From Enterococcus nangangensis (GTDB lineage: Bacteria; Bacillota; Bacilli; Lactobacillales; Enterococcaceae), in contig NZ_BJDR01000001.1 of NCBI RefSeq assembly GCF_005405245.1, forward strand, positions 124,001 through 188,000: 64,000 nucleotides of DNA, read 5' to 3'. A program made the position numbers and the translations under genes. Within the stretch, counting starts at the first letter, position 1. Each line of letters opens with the position of its first letter. Shown piece after piece: positions 1 through 8,395 of this stretch. Below the pieces are notes generated by a model. It searched no databases, was not told the origin of the DNA, and saw nothing but the letters and a program-made list of their open reading frames with translations.

Positions 1-667
1 AAGTTGTCACGATATCGCTGTTGACACTAGCATCTGTGCGAACGTTGGTGGAAGTTTCTCTAGTGTAAATCGTTTGCGTCTGCTGGTCACTTGCGGTCGT
101 GGCACTACTATCTGTTGTTGCGGTACTGTCGGTAGTCGGGCTAGTCGTAATGGTTAATTCCGAAGATTTAATCCAACCTTCTTGATCATCCACTTGAACT
201 TGGGACCAGTTGTCTTGTTGGAGGGTGATGGTGACGCTAGTTCCTTTAGTCAAAGTTTGTGTCACTTCTCCGTCACTGCTACCTGTTTTGCGCAGCTTTG
301 TATTATCAGCTTTGACGGTGGCGGCGATATTGGTATTGGGACTAGCGGTGGTATTGCCAATTAACCAGTTGGCGATCCAGCCTTTTGAGCCGTCAGCTAA
401 AGAAACTTTGTACCAATTATTTTTCTCTTCTAAAATAGTCAACTGTGTTCCTTGGGGGAGTTGTTGGTCAACGTTATAAGAAATTCCTGGGCCAGTTCGC
501 AGATTGACCACAGCAGCTTCTACCACTAGTTGGTTGTCTCCCCGTAAAAGCCCGACGCCAAAGAGTACTAAGACAATAATTAATAGGTTCACTAAAAATA
601 AGCGTAAGTGCCGCCGATCTTTGGGTTCTTGGCGCTGGTCAGGCGTTTTAATTTTTCTTTGTTCCAT
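1..667 (-). CDS. Membrane-anchored SH3b-domain cell-wall protein, 5' part (runs off the window)
   Basis: The reverse strand is open from an ATG at 667 to the window edge, giving about 222 residues with the C terminus missing. GAGGAA sits upstream of the ATG. The N terminus is short and basic, followed by one membrane segment at about residues 23-45 (LFLVNLLIIVLVLFGVGLL). Two bacterial SH3 repeats follow (VNLRTGPGISY...GWIANWLIG and TKLRKTGSS...GWIKSSEL), then a Thr/Ser-rich linker and the start of a third repeat (TNVRTDASVNS). Such repeats bind peptidoglycan. In Bacillus and Listeria the gene next to hisS is an SH3b N-acetylmuramoyl-L-alanine amidase (YrvJ type), so an amidase domain beyond the edge is likely but is not seen. 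The gene is divergent from hisS. Confidence 0.8.
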   Translation of the reverse strand, partial: MEQRKIKTPDQRQEPKDRRHLRLFLVNLLIIVLVLFGVGLLRGDNQLVVEAAVVNLRTGPGISYNVDQQLPQGTQLTILEEKNNWYKVSLADGSKGWIANWLIGNTTASPNTNIAATVKADNTKLRKTGSSDGEVTQTLTKGTSVTITLQQDNWSQVQVDDQEGWIKSSELTITTSPTTDSTATTDSSATTASDQQTQTIYTRETSTNVRTDASVNSDIVTT

Positions 668-700
668 ATAGGTAGTTCCTCGTTTTTTAATTTTATGTAT

Positions 701-730
701 ATTATACAATAGTCGGGAAGTGAATGGGAA
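701..730 (-). promoter_or_regulatory. Putative sigma-A promoter of the SH3b gene
   Basis: On the reverse strand a perfect -10 (TATAAT, 706-701) lies about 35 bases before the ATG at 667. The -35 (TTCCCA, 730-725, spacer 18) is weak. Confidence 0.5.
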
Positions 731-766
731 CAGCTTAAAAAAATTTTTGTAAATCTTTCATAAAGC

Positions 767-795
767 TTGACTATTGAAGCAACATCTAGTATTTT
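767..795 (+). promoter_or_regulatory. Promoter of the hisS-aspS T-box transcript
   Basis: TTGACT (767-772) is followed 17 bases later by TATTTT (790-795), just upstream of the T-box stem I. Confidence 0.55.
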
Positions 796-804
796 TTAAT
801 CAAT

Positions 805-1030
805 AAGTAAATGCATTGATGAAGCAAGTCACTAGCTTTTTCTTTGGTAGAGAGGATGTCAAAAGCTGAAAGACATCTAAGAAAAATAGTGAAAGACACT
901 TCGGAGTAGGCTTAAAAAGCCTCGGTAGGCGACCGTTATCCGCGTTAAAGTGGAAGACAATGGTCTTCAAACTAGGTGGTACCACGTGTGGAATGACACT
1001 CGTCCTTGAATTTCAAGGGCGAGTTTTTTT
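805..1030 (+). ncRNA. T-box riboswitch leader of hisS-aspS
   Basis: Stem I can be drawn directly. GAAG 821-824 pairs with CTTC 899-902. CACTA plus CTTTTTCTT (830-844) pairs with AAGAAAAATAGTG (879-891). The loop between them holds the specifier. GAC (Asp, 895-897) followed by a purine is in the canonical position, and CAC (His) overlaps it at 897-899. The T-box motif AGGTGGTACCACG is at 974-986. The terminator follows at 998-1030 (ACTCG..CCTTG / CAAGG..CGAGT plus a T run). Uncharged tRNA binding would favour the antiterminator and switch on hisS-aspS. Confidence 0.93.
998..1030 (+). terminator. T-box regulated terminator before hisS
   Basis: ACTCGtCCTTG pairs with CAAGGgCGAGT and is followed by seven T. 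It lies 23 bases before the hisS start and competes with the T-box antiterminator. Confidence 0.9.
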
Positions 1031-1052
1031 GTTATGAAGAAGGAGGAAAATT

Positions 1053-2348
1053 ATGGCTTACCAAAGACCCAAAGGCACCAACGATATTTTACCAGGAAAT
1101 TCGGAAAAGTGGCAGTTCTTAGAAGAGACAGCACGCTTGTTATTTCAAGACTATCGCTTTCAAGAAATCCGCACCCCGTTATTCGAACATTATGAAGTGG
1201 TGGCGCGGAGTGTAGGAGATACTTCAGACATCGTATCAAAAGAAATGTATGATTTTTACGATAAGGGCCAACGCCACATTACTTTGCGCCCAGAAGGAAC
1301 TGCGCCTATCGTCCGGGCCTATGTCGAAAACAAATTATTCGGCCCAGAGTTTCCCAACCCTTATAAATTATATTACATTGAATCTATGTTTCGTTATGAA
1401 CGGCCTCAAGCTGGCCGCTTGCGGCAATTCCACCAAATTGGTGTGGAAGTTTTCGGTTCGGAAAATCCCGCAACGGATGTGGAAACCATCGCTATGGCCT
1501 TAGATTATTTTAAACAATTAGGTGTGGAACATTTACAACTCGTCATTAACTCTTTAGGGGATAAGGAGAGTCGGCTAGCATATCGCGAGGCGCTGATTGC
1601 TTATTTAGAAAGATATGAAGCGGAACTTTCTGGTGATTCCAAACGCCGTCTCCATGAAAATCCATTGCGGGTGTTAGATAGTAAAGATCCTAAAGATCAA
1701 GCAATCGTTGCCAATGCTCCCAGCATTTTAGATTACTTAAACGAAACTTCGGCTAAACACTTCCAAGCTGTGCAAGAATTTTTAACGGCCCTAGCCATTC
1801 CTTATGAAATCGATAGCAACATGGTTCGTGGCTTAGATTATTACAATCACACGATTTTTGAAATTGTGTCTAACGCACCAGGTTTTAATGGCGTGCAAAC
1901 CACCGTTTGTGGTGGCGGTCGTTATGATGGCTTAGTGGAAGAATTAGGTGGCAAACCCACGCCAGCATTTGGTTTTGCGATGGGGATGGAGCGGCTCTTA
2001 ATTACTTTAGAAGCAGAAGGCATTGAACTACCCACCGTGCTGCCTCTTGATTGTTATGTGGTAGGTTTAGGAGAGACGACCAACTTAGAATGTTTGAAAG
2101 TAGTCCAAGCGATTCGTAACGCTGGTTTCAGTTGTGATCGCGATTATTTAAATCGCAAAGCCAAAGGACAATTTAAAACAGCCGCTAAAGAAGGCGCGCG
2201 TTTGGTCTTAACCATTGGCGAAACGGAATTAACCAATGGCGTAGCCAATGTCAAAAATATGGCAACCGGCAAAGAAGTCACCTATCCCTTAACGGAAATC
2301 TATCAAAACTTCCCAGAGATTTTTGAAGATCTAACGGAATTAGACTAA
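1053..2348 (+). CDS. hisS: Histidyl-tRNA synthetase
   Basis: This is a class II aminoacyl-tRNA synthetase that charges tRNA-His in the cytosol, 431 aa, normal length. It opens with [10 protein letters not shown], the usual HisRS start. Motif 2 appears as [20 protein letters not shown] near residues 110-130. The histidine-binding segment is [12 protein letters not shown] near 260. Motif 3 is [11 protein letters not shown] near 307. A C-terminal anticodon-binding domain follows (about 330-431). AGGAGG lies 7 bases before the ATG. It is the first gene of a two-gene operon with aspS, 14 bases apart, both under the T-box. Confidence 0.97.
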   Translation: MAYQRPKGTNDILPGNSEKWQFLEETARLLFQDYRFQEIRTPLFEHYEVVARSVGDTSDIVSKEMYDFYDKGQRHITLRPEGTAPIVRAYVENKLFGPEFPNPYKLYYIESMFRYERPQAGRLRQFHQIGVEVFGSENPATDVETIAMALDYFKQLGVEHLQLVINSLGDKESRLAYREALIAYLERYEAELSGDSKRRLHENPLRVLDSKDPKDQAIVANAPSILDYLNETSAKHFQAVQEFLTALAIPYEIDSNMVRGLDYYNHTIFEIVSNAPGFNGVQTTVCGGGRYDGLVEELGGKPTPAFGFAMGMERLLITLEAEGIELPTVLPLDCYVVGLGETTNLECLKVVQAIRNAGFSCDRDYLNRKAKGQFKTAAKEGARLVLTIGETELTNGVANVKNMATGKEVTYPLTEIYQNFPEIFEDLTELD

Positions 2349-2362
2349 AGGAGTCGAAAAAA

Positions 2363-4135
2363 ATGAAAAGAAGTATGTATGCAGGCGATGTCACCGTCGC
2401 TGAAGTAGGTCAAAGCTTAACCTTAAAAGGCTGGGTTTCCCGGCGTCGGGATTTAGGCGGGTTAATTTTCGTTGATTTAAGAGACCGGGGAGGCATTTTA
2501 CAAATTGTCTTTAACCCAGAAGAAAATAAAGCAGCCTTTGACCTTGCTTTTAAATTGCGGAGTGAAGATGTCATTGAAGTGACGGGTCTAGTGCAAAATC
2601 GCGCGGAAAATGTTGTCAATAAAAAAATGAAAACCGGGGAAGTTGAAGTTCATGCAACAAGCTTAACGGTTTTAAATAAAGCGAAGACAACGCCCTTTGT
2701 CATTGACGAAGCAGGAGAAGTCAACGATGAATTGCGTTTGAAATATCGTTATCTCGACTTACGCCGGGAAAAAATGTTACACAACTTGCAGCTGCGTCAT
2801 CAAGTGACGCGTTCCATTCGTAACTTTTTAGATCATGAAGGGTTTATGGATGTGGAGACACCTTACCTGACTAAGTCTACGCCAGAAGGTGCGCGGGATT
2901 ACCTCGTGCCTTCCCGCGTTCATGATGGCCACTTTTATGCCTTGCCTCAATCCCCACAAATTAGTAAACAATTGTTGATGGGAGCAGGCATCGACCGTTA
3001 CTATCAAATTGTGCGCTGTTTCCGCGATGAAGATTTACGAGGCGACCGTCAACCAGAATTTACCCAAGTAGATTTAGAAACGAGCTTCTTAGACGAAGAA
3101 GAAATCGAAACGTTAGTAGAAAAAATGATTCAAAAAGTAGTAAAAGAAACGGTGGGCAAAGAGATTACCTTACCTTTACCACGTTTGCCTTATGACGAAG
3201 CGATGGCGCGCTTTGGTTCTGATAAACCGGATACCCGTTTTGCCATGGAATTAGTTGATATTAGCCCATTGGCAGCCGAAGTACCCTTTAAAGTTTTTGC
3301 CGACACCATTGCTAGTGGCGGGCTGGTGAACGCCCTAGTCGCTAAAGGCGCCGCTGATCAGTATTCTAGAAAAGATATTGATCACTTAGGCGAAGTGCTA
3401 AAAGCTTATGGCGCTAAAGGTTTAGCTTGGGTAAAAGTGACCGCCGAAGGTTTCAATGGTCCCATTGCTAAATTCTTTGGGGAAAAATTTGCCGACTTGA
3501 CAGCACGTTGTGAGGCGGAAGCTGGCGACTTAATCTTTTTTGTCGCCGATAAAAAAGAAGTGGTGCAAACAGCCTTAGGTGCTTTACGGAGTCGCTTAGG
3601 TAAAGAGTTAGACTTAATTGATGAAAGCAAATTAAACTTTTTGTGGGTGACTGAATGGCCAATGTTTGAGTACTCTGAAGAAGAAGGACGCTACATGTCC
3701 GCCCACCATCCCTTCACGTTGCCAAGAGCAGAAGACTTTGATAAATTATTGACGGACCCGGCAAAAGTTTACGCTCGGGCTTACGATATTGTCTTAAACG
3801 GCTACGAAATTGGTGGTGGTTCCCTCAGAATTCATCAACGTCAATTGCAAGAAACGATTTTTGAAGCGTTGGGCTTTACCAAAGAGAGTGCGCAAGAACA
3901 GTTTGGTTTCTTGTTGGAAGCTTTAGACTACGGGTTCCCACCAATGGGGGGCTTAGCATTTGGTTTGGATCGTTTAGTAATGATTTTAGCTGGCGAAAAT
4001 AATATTCGGGAAGTGATGGCTTTCCCTAAAAATAGTCGGGCTATTGATCCTTTAACCCAAGCTCCTTCACCAGTCGCTGCTAAACAATTAGCCGAGTTAC
4101 ACATTGACATTACTAGCCTTGAAAAGGAAGACTAG
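2363..4135 (+). CDS. aspS: Aspartyl-tRNA synthetase
   Basis: Charges tRNA-Asp; 590 aa, the bacterial type. The N-terminal OB fold (about 1-105, [20 protein letters not shown]) binds the anticodon. The class II core carries motif 2 [20 protein letters not shown] near 218-237. The bacterial GAD insertion lies in the middle, and motif 3 near 530 reads [21 protein letters not shown] precedes the ATG. It is co-transcribed with hisS, and the T-box specifier GAC best matches this enzyme's tRNA. A long hairpin terminator closes the operon. Confidence 0.97.
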   Translation: MKRSMYAGDVTVAEVGQSLTLKGWVSRRRDLGGLIFVDLRDRGGILQIVFNPEENKAAFDLAFKLRSEDVIEVTGLVQNRAENVVNKKMKTGEVEVHATSLTVLNKAKTTPFVIDEAGEVNDELRLKYRYLDLRREKMLHNLQLRHQVTRSIRNFLDHEGFMDVETPYLTKSTPEGARDYLVPSRVHDGHFYALPQSPQISKQLLMGAGIDRYYQIVRCFRDEDLRGDRQPEFTQVDLETSFLDEEEIETLVEKMIQKVVKETVGKEITLPLPRLPYDEAMARFGSDKPDTRFAMELVDISPLAAEVPFKVFADTIASGGLVNALVAKGAADQYSRKDIDHLGEVLKAYGAKGLAWVKVTAEGFNGPIAKFFGEKFADLTARCEAEAGDLIFFVADKKEVVQTALGALRSRLGKELDLIDESKLNFLWVTEWPMFEYSEEEGRYMSAHHPFTLPRAEDFDKLLTDPAKVYARAYDIVLNGYEIGGGSLRIHQRQLQETIFEALGFTKESAQEQFGFLLEALDYGFPPMGGLAFGLDRLVMILAGENNIREVMAFPKNSRAIDPLTQAPSPVAAKQLAELHIDITSLEKED

Positions 4136-4150
4136 AGAAAATTACTAGCA

Positions 4151-4194
4151 AAAGCGAAAAAAACTCAGAAAAAGAGTTTTTTTCGCTTTTTTTT
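4151..4194 (+). terminator. Terminator of hisS-aspS
   Basis: AAAGCGAAAAAAACTC and GAGTTTTTTTCGCTTT form a long hairpin that ends in a T run. Confidence 0.9.
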
Positions 4195-4248
4195 CTATTA
4201 TAAAAAGGGTATGATGGAAAATGACAAAATTTGAAACGAGGGTTTTGA

Positions 4249-5127
4249 GTGACAGCATTGTGGGAACATCTTCATCTTGATAAATATTCTAGTCGGTTAT
4301 CCGCTTCAGTCGTCTATGCTTTATTAGCCAGTATTGCTTTTAACTTTTTTTATTTACCAGGCAATATTTACTCCAGTGGCGTTAATGGGGTGGCGCAGAT
4401 TTTAACTTCTTTTTCGGAAAGTCTCTTTGGTATTCACGTGCCCATGTCCGTGACGTTGTTTGCTTTAAATATTCCGCTCTTTGTTTTAGCTTGGTTGAAG
4501 TTAGGGAAACGCTTCACTATTTTTACGTTTATCACCATTACCTTAACATCTTTTTTTATTCAAATTGTGCCGCAAACCCAATTGACTGCTGATCCAATTA
4601 TTTGCGCGATTTTTGGGGGCGCTTTGATGGGGATTGGGATAGGCTACACGTTAAAAAATGGTTTGTCTTCTGGTGGTTTAGACATTATTAGCTTAACCAT
4701 TCGCAAAAAAACCGGCAAAAGTGTCGGGTCCATTTCTATTATGTTTAACGTCGTCATCGTCTTTTTAGCTGGTTATTTGTTTGGTTGGCAGTATATGTTT
4801 TATTCTGCCTTGTCGATTTTTGTCAGTGGCAAAATGACTGATGTCATCTACACGAAGCAAAAGAAAATGCAAGTGATGATTGTCACCAAAGAACCGCACC
4901 TTGTCATTGAAGCGATTCAAGGGCGGATGCGGCGAGGCATTACGATTATCCATGATGCTGAAGGTGCGTTTAATGAAGAACCACAATCGATTCTTTTTAC
5001 CGTGGTAACCCGCTATGAAATGCCTCTATTAATTGCGGCGATGAAAGAATCTGATCCGAAAGCCTTCGTCAGCATTTCCGACAACGTGCGAATTTTAGGA
5101 CATTTTTACGAGGAAGAAATGTTCTAA
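4249..5127 (+). CDS. YitT-family membrane protein (DUF161 + DUF2179)
   Basis: 292 aa. The N-terminal part has about five hydrophobic membrane segments (for example ASVVYALLASIAFNFFYLPG and the segment near 160-185) with the SSGGLDIISL stretch typical of YitT proteins. The C-terminal soluble part, about residues 200-292 (QVMIVTKEPHLVIEAIQ), matches DUF2179. The start is GTG at 4249 with GAGG upstream. It stands alone between the aspS terminator and a small gene. The transported substrate or role of the family is not established. Confidence 0.85.
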   Translation: MTALWEHLHLDKYSSRLSASVVYALLASIAFNFFYLPGNIYSSGVNGVAQILTSFSESLFGIHVPMSVTLFALNIPLFVLAWLKLGKRFTIFTFITITLTSFFIQIVPQTQLTADPIICAIFGGALMGIGIGYTLKNGLSSGGLDIISLTIRKKTGKSVGSISIMFNVVIVFLAGYLFGWQYMFYSALSIFVSGKMTDVIYTKQKKMQVMIVTKEPHLVIEAIQGRMRRGITIIHDAEGAFNEEPQSILFTVVTRYEMPLLIAAMKESDPKAFVSISDNVRILGHFYEEEMF

Positions 5128-5198
5128 AGTGTTTTTCTTGGAAAAATGACAGCTGTTGTGATACAGTGTTCTCATCTTTTAGGAATGTTGGTGATAAG

Positions 5199-5399
5199 AT
5201 GGAAGCTAGTCAATTACATGTCGGCAATCAGTATATTTTTAACGGTATCAGTTTTCAGGCACTCCTTGAAGGAAAGCTGGTGAAGGTCTTAGAACACACG
5301 GCAATTTTTCAGGTGGACAGCTGCGAGCAAAAAGATCAAGAGCTATTGAATGAAAAAAATAATCTAGTCCTCGCACGTTTAAAAGATATTCAAGCTTAG
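5199..5399 (+). CDS. Small uncharacterised protein, weakly like DUF2187
   Basis: 66 aa from the ATG at 5199. An upstream in-frame ATG at 5166 has no good ribosome site. The fold looks like a small beta protein (VGNQYIFNGISF...LVKVLEHTAIFQVD) with a helical C terminus (KNNLVLARLKDIQA), which loosely resembles KOW-like DUF2187 proteins. A bidirectional terminator follows 17 bases after the stop. No function can be assigned. Confidence 0.55.
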   Translation: MEASQLHVGNQYIFNGISFQALLEGKLVKVLEHTAIFQVDSCEQKDQELLNEKNNLVLARLKDIQA

Positions 5400-5410
5400 A
5401 ACTTAAAAAC

Positions 5411-5447
5411 AAAAAAACAAGCTGGCTAAATTGCCGGCTTGTTTTTG
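5411..5447. terminator. Bidirectional terminator between the small gene and rplY
   Basis: AACAAGCTGGC (5416-5426) pairs with GCCGGCTTGTT (5433-5443). A-runs and T-runs on both sides let it serve the plus-strand small gene and the minus-strand rplY. Confidence 0.88.
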
Positions 5448-5467
5448 TAGTGCTTAAATTGGAAAAA

Positions 5468-6064
5468 TTATTCAGCAGGAGCTTCAGCAGGTTCTGCTGT
5501 TTCTTCTTCAGGAGCTTCTTGTTTTTCAAAGATTGACAAGATGTGCTCCTCAGCTGGGGTTACGTAAGTGTAGTCTGCAGAAGCAGGCAAATCAGCAACC
5601 GTTAAGCTGTCGCCAATTTTTAATTCGGCGATATTTACTGGGATAAATTCAGGCAATTTGTCTGGTGTAGCAGAAACTTTGACACTGTATAAAGCTTGGG
5701 CTAATTCGCCGCCAGCTTTCACGATAGCTTCTTCACCTTGAATTTGTAATTCAGCTTCCACTTCAACTACTTCATTCATGTTTACGGCAATCAATTCAAC
5801 GTGTTCCCATTTTTTAGAGAAGGTGTTGGCTTGAATAGCCCCTAACAAAGCGTTGACTGCTTTGCCGTTTAGGTCAAATGATAAAACGGTGTTGGCACCA
5901 TTTTCGCGAATAATTTTAGCGATTTCGCGTTCGTCGATAGCTACTGGCGTATTTTCCACTTGGTAACCATAAACGATAGCTGGAATTTTTCCAGCGTGAC
6001 GGAGTTCATTACGTAATGAACGGGGCCGAGTTGCTCTTTTTTCTACTTTTAGTGATACTGACAT
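5468..6064 (-). CDS. rplY: Ribosomal protein L25 / general stress protein Ctc
   Basis: 198 aa from the ATG at 6064, which follows AAAGGAGGAA; an in-frame extension to 6124 lacks such a site. The N-terminal 90 residues are the L25 5S-rRNA-binding domain (RSLRNELRHAGKIPAIVYGY). The second beta domain of the long Ctc/TL5 form follows, with an acidic tail rich in Glu, Ala and Pro. The protein binds 5S rRNA in the large subunit. The gene stands alone on the minus strand and is preceded by a leader with a promoter and an intrinsic terminator (6159-6291), so it is probably controlled by attenuation. Confidence 0.95.
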   Translation of the reverse strand: MSVSLKVEKRATRPRSLRNELRHAGKIPAIVYGYQVENTPVAIDEREIAKIIRENGANTVLSFDLNGKAVNALLGAIQANTFSKKWEHVELIAVNMNEVVEVEAELQIQGEEAIVKAGGELAQALYSVKVSATPDKLPEFIPVNIAELKIGDSLTVADLPASADYTYVTPAEEHILSIFEKQEAPEEETAEPAEAPAE

Positions 6065-6158
6065 AAAAACTTCCTCCTTTGATTTGCGCAATGGGGCGAT
6101 TATGACTCCACTTTCGTAGCACATTGCGTACTCGTGCTTTTTTTATCTATCAATTCTC

Positions 6159-6192
6159 TAAAAAAGGAGACCTCTCTAAAGAGAAGTCTCCT
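6159..6192 (-). terminator. Intrinsic terminator inside the rplY leader
   Basis: On the reverse strand GGAGAC-TTCTCT pairs with AGAGAG-GTCTCC, followed by six T (6165-6160). It lies about 65 bases downstream of the predicted start site and about 95 bases before the rplY ATG, in the same direction. Confidence 0.85.
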
Positions 6193-6262
6193 AAAGTTGG
6201 CAACTAAAGTTATCTAGAAAAGCTTCGTTACAGCTGCTCCTAGAGACCTGATTGATAGTTTA

Positions 6263-6291
6263 ATGGTAGGCCTAAATTTTTTTTTTGTCAA
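6263..6291 (-). promoter_or_regulatory. Sigma-A promoter of the rplY leader
   Basis: On the reverse strand TTGACA (6291-6286) is spaced by exactly 17 bases from TACCAT (6268-6263). It begins ten bases past the 3' end of the DUF960 gene. Confidence 0.85.
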
Positions 6292-6300
6292 GTCGCATGA

Positions 6301-6618
6301 TTATTCTTGCGGATTTGCCTCACTAGGCAGTAAAATAGTCTGGCGATTGCCATCATCATAAGCATAAACAACTGGTGGAAAACCTTCAGCGTAAGGAAAA
6401 GGCAAATCAATCCGAATAGCAATGTTTTCGCCATCTTGGCTGAAAGCTACTGTCAACTGACCTTGGCGCTCTTCTAAAGCAAAGACCAATAGGTTTGCTA
6501 GCTGAAAAGTTCCTTGTAAATCGTGATCAATGATAAACCACAAGCTATCAATAATAGGACCGGGTAAATGAGCAATCACGCCACCGGTAGCAAAGCGCGC
6601 TTTATTTTGTTGAAACAT
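6301..6618 (-). CDS. DUF960 family protein
   Basis: 105 aa, no membrane segment. The opening (MFQQNKARFATGGV...SLWFIIDHDLQGTFQLANLLVFAL) fits the DUF960 family of Lactobacillales, small single-domain proteins of unknown function. AAAGGAGGTTG precedes the ATG. It is upstream of rplY in the same direction, but rplY has its own promoter. Confidence 0.75.
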   Translation of the reverse strand: MFQQNKARFATGGVIAHLPGPIIDSLWFIIDHDLQGTFQLANLLVFALEERQGQLTVAFSQDGENIAIRIDLPFPYAEGFPPVVYAYDDGNRQTILLPSEANPQE

Positions 6619-6710
6619 CTGACAACCTCCTTTACAATCATCTTTAGTATACCGTTAAGTCCATTTTTTTAACAAAAATCTGCACGATGAAAGGTGGAAG
6701 GAACAACTTC

Positions 6711-7409
6711 ATGCAATTGGAAACTTTTTTACGCCACCAAGGCTATAGTAAAAAACAGATTCGCCAAAGTTTTCTACAAGAAAAAATTTTTATTGATGGG
6801 CGCACGCCACGCCGTATCGGACAAACGATTGATCCTGGCTATCAAAAGATTTTCTTGGAGGGTGAACAAATAAAAGGTGAGCGCCATCATTATTTCATTT
6901 TACATAAGCCTCAAGGTTACGTGACGAGTAGTTGGGGGAGTGTACCACAAACGGTTTACGAATTACTACCTCCTGCCTGGCGTAACGTGCCCTATGTGGG
7001 TCGCTTAGATAAAAATACTACAGGCTTACTTTTTTTTACCAACAATGGGCAGTTAGCAAAGGTGATGCAACAACCCAGTTCCCATGTGGTCAAAACATAT
7101 CGCGTTACGACGTTGGAACCTTTGGCAGCAACCGACTCGCAAAAATTTCAAGATGGTATCATCATTGATGCCAATACATTGTGCCGTCCGGCTGACTTCA
7201 TTCTTTGCGATGATCACACGGCGCTGGTTACTTTAACAGAAGGAAAGTTTCATCAAGTCAAGAAAATGTTTTTATCCGTCGGGAAAAAAGTTATCGCCTT
7301 AGAACGCTTAAGCTTTGGCCCCCTACAATTGCCAAAAGATTTAGGCGTGGGACAGGCACGTTCCTTAACGCTGGGAGAATTTAACCAAATTCGCGATTTT
7401 TTTCAGTAA
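6711..7409 (+). CDS. RsuA-family 16S rRNA pseudouridine synthase
   Basis: 232 aa from the ATG at 6711. An in-frame ATG at 6687 would place the GGTGGAAGGA ribosome site inside the gene. An N-terminal S4-like RNA-binding segment (about 1-55) precedes the catalytic domain, with the RsuA/RluB signature VGRLDKNTTGLLFFTNNG, where the Asp is the catalytic nucleophile. C-terminal motifs include EGKFHQVKKMF. It isomerises a uridine in rRNA, probably 16S by family; the exact site cannot be read. Confidence 0.88.
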   Translation: MQLETFLRHQGYSKKQIRQSFLQEKIFIDGRTPRRIGQTIDPGYQKIFLEGEQIKGERHHYFILHKPQGYVTSSWGSVPQTVYELLPPAWRNVPYVGRLDKNTTGLLFFTNNGQLAKVMQQPSSHVVKTYRVTTLEPLAATDSQKFQDGIIIDANTLCRPADFILCDDHTALVTLTEGKFHQVKKMFLSVGKKVIALERLSFGPLQLPKDLGVGQARSLTLGEFNQIRDFFQ

Positions 7410-7436
7410 AAGTATAGGCAAAAAATAAATATTCGC

Positions 7437-7442
7437 TATAAT
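7437..7442 (+). promoter_or_regulatory. -10 element upstream of udk
   Basis: A perfect TATAAT lies 37 bases before the udk ATG. No clear -35 is found at the expected distance. Confidence 0.45.
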
Positions 7443-7478
7443 AGATAAAGAATAATCAAAAGAAAAAGGATGAAGCAC

Positions 7479-8132
7479 ATGCCAGCGGAAAAAAGACCGA
7501 TTATCATTGGAGTGACAGGAGGATCTGGTAGTGGGAAAACCACCGTCTCCCGTGCGATTTTTAATCACTTCCCGGAACACTCCATTATGATTTTGGAGCA
7601 AGATTCATACTATAAAGATCAAAGTAATTTAAGTTTTGCCGAGCGACTCGCCACCAATTACGATCATCCCTTCGCTTTTGATACCGACTTATTAATTGCC
7701 GACTTGAAAAAATTATTAGCCTACGAGAGTATTGAAAAGCCCGTCTATGACTATGCTGCCCATACCCGTAGTAATGAAGTGATTCATCAAGAACCTAAAG
7801 AGGTTATTATTTTAGAAGGTATTTTAATTTTAGAAGACCAACGCTTGCGAGATTTAATGGATATTAAAGTCTATGTAGATACTGACAACGATATTTGCAT
7901 CATTCGCCGCATTAAACGGGATATGGAAGAGCGGGGGCGGACCCTAGATTCAGTGGTGGAACAATATTTAACCGTCGTTAAACCGATGTATCACCAATTT
8001 ATTGAGCCCACTAAACGCTATGCCGATATCATTATTCCCGAAGGTGGCCAAAATCAAGTGGCCATCGACTTATTAGCCACCAAAATTGATAGCATCTTAA
8101 ATCAACATCCTTTAAAAAAAATCACGGATTAA
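7479..8132 (+). CDS. udk: Uridine kinase
   Basis: 217 aa. It phosphorylates uridine and cytidine to UMP and CMP in pyrimidine salvage. The P-loop GGSGSGKTT is near residues 13-21; nucleoside-binding segments follow ([21 protein letters not shown]) and the lid [13 protein letters not shown] lies near 145-160. The second ATG (7479) is chosen because AAAAGGA lies 8 bases upstream; the ATG at 7470 overlaps that site. A terminator directly follows. Confidence 0.95.
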   Translation: MPAEKRPIIIGVTGGSGSGKTTVSRAIFNHFPEHSIMILEQDSYYKDQSNLSFAERLATNYDHPFAFDTDLLIADLKKLLAYESIEKPVYDYAAHTRSNEVIHQEPKEVIILEGILILEDQRLRDLMDIKVYVDTDNDICIIRRIKRDMEERGRTLDSVVEQYLTVVKPMYHQFIEPTKRYADIIIPEGGQNQVAIDLLATKIDSILNQHPLKKITD

Positions 8133-8138
8133 AATGGA

Positions 8139-8169
8139 AAACTACGCTGAATCTTAGCGTAGTTTTTTT
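8139..8169 (+). terminator. Terminator of udk
   Basis: AACTACGCT pairs with AGCGTAGTT around a 7-base loop, then seven T. Confidence 0.88.
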
Positions 8170-8282
8170 GTGAAAAAATTCGCGGTTTTCATTTAGTAAA
8201 TGTTTATTTATTTTTACCTAGTACTAAACAATTGTTCGATTTGGTATAGTTCAGTAAAACGTTGTTTTTCGCTAATTTTAGC

Positions 8283-8311
8283 TTGAATTTTTAATAATAT
8301 AGTGCTATCTT
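8283..8311 (+). promoter_or_regulatory. Putative promoter of fbp
   Basis: TTGAAT (8283-8288), 17 bases, TATCTT (8306-8311). This gives a leader of about 75 bases before the fbp start. The rest of 8170-8395 shows nothing I can name. Confidence 0.5.
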
Positions 8312-8395
8312 AAAGAAGTTTACAAAATGTCAAAGATAGACTAGCACAATTGGTCTAACCTTGCTATCATGGAGAAGAGTTAGGAGGAGATTGTC

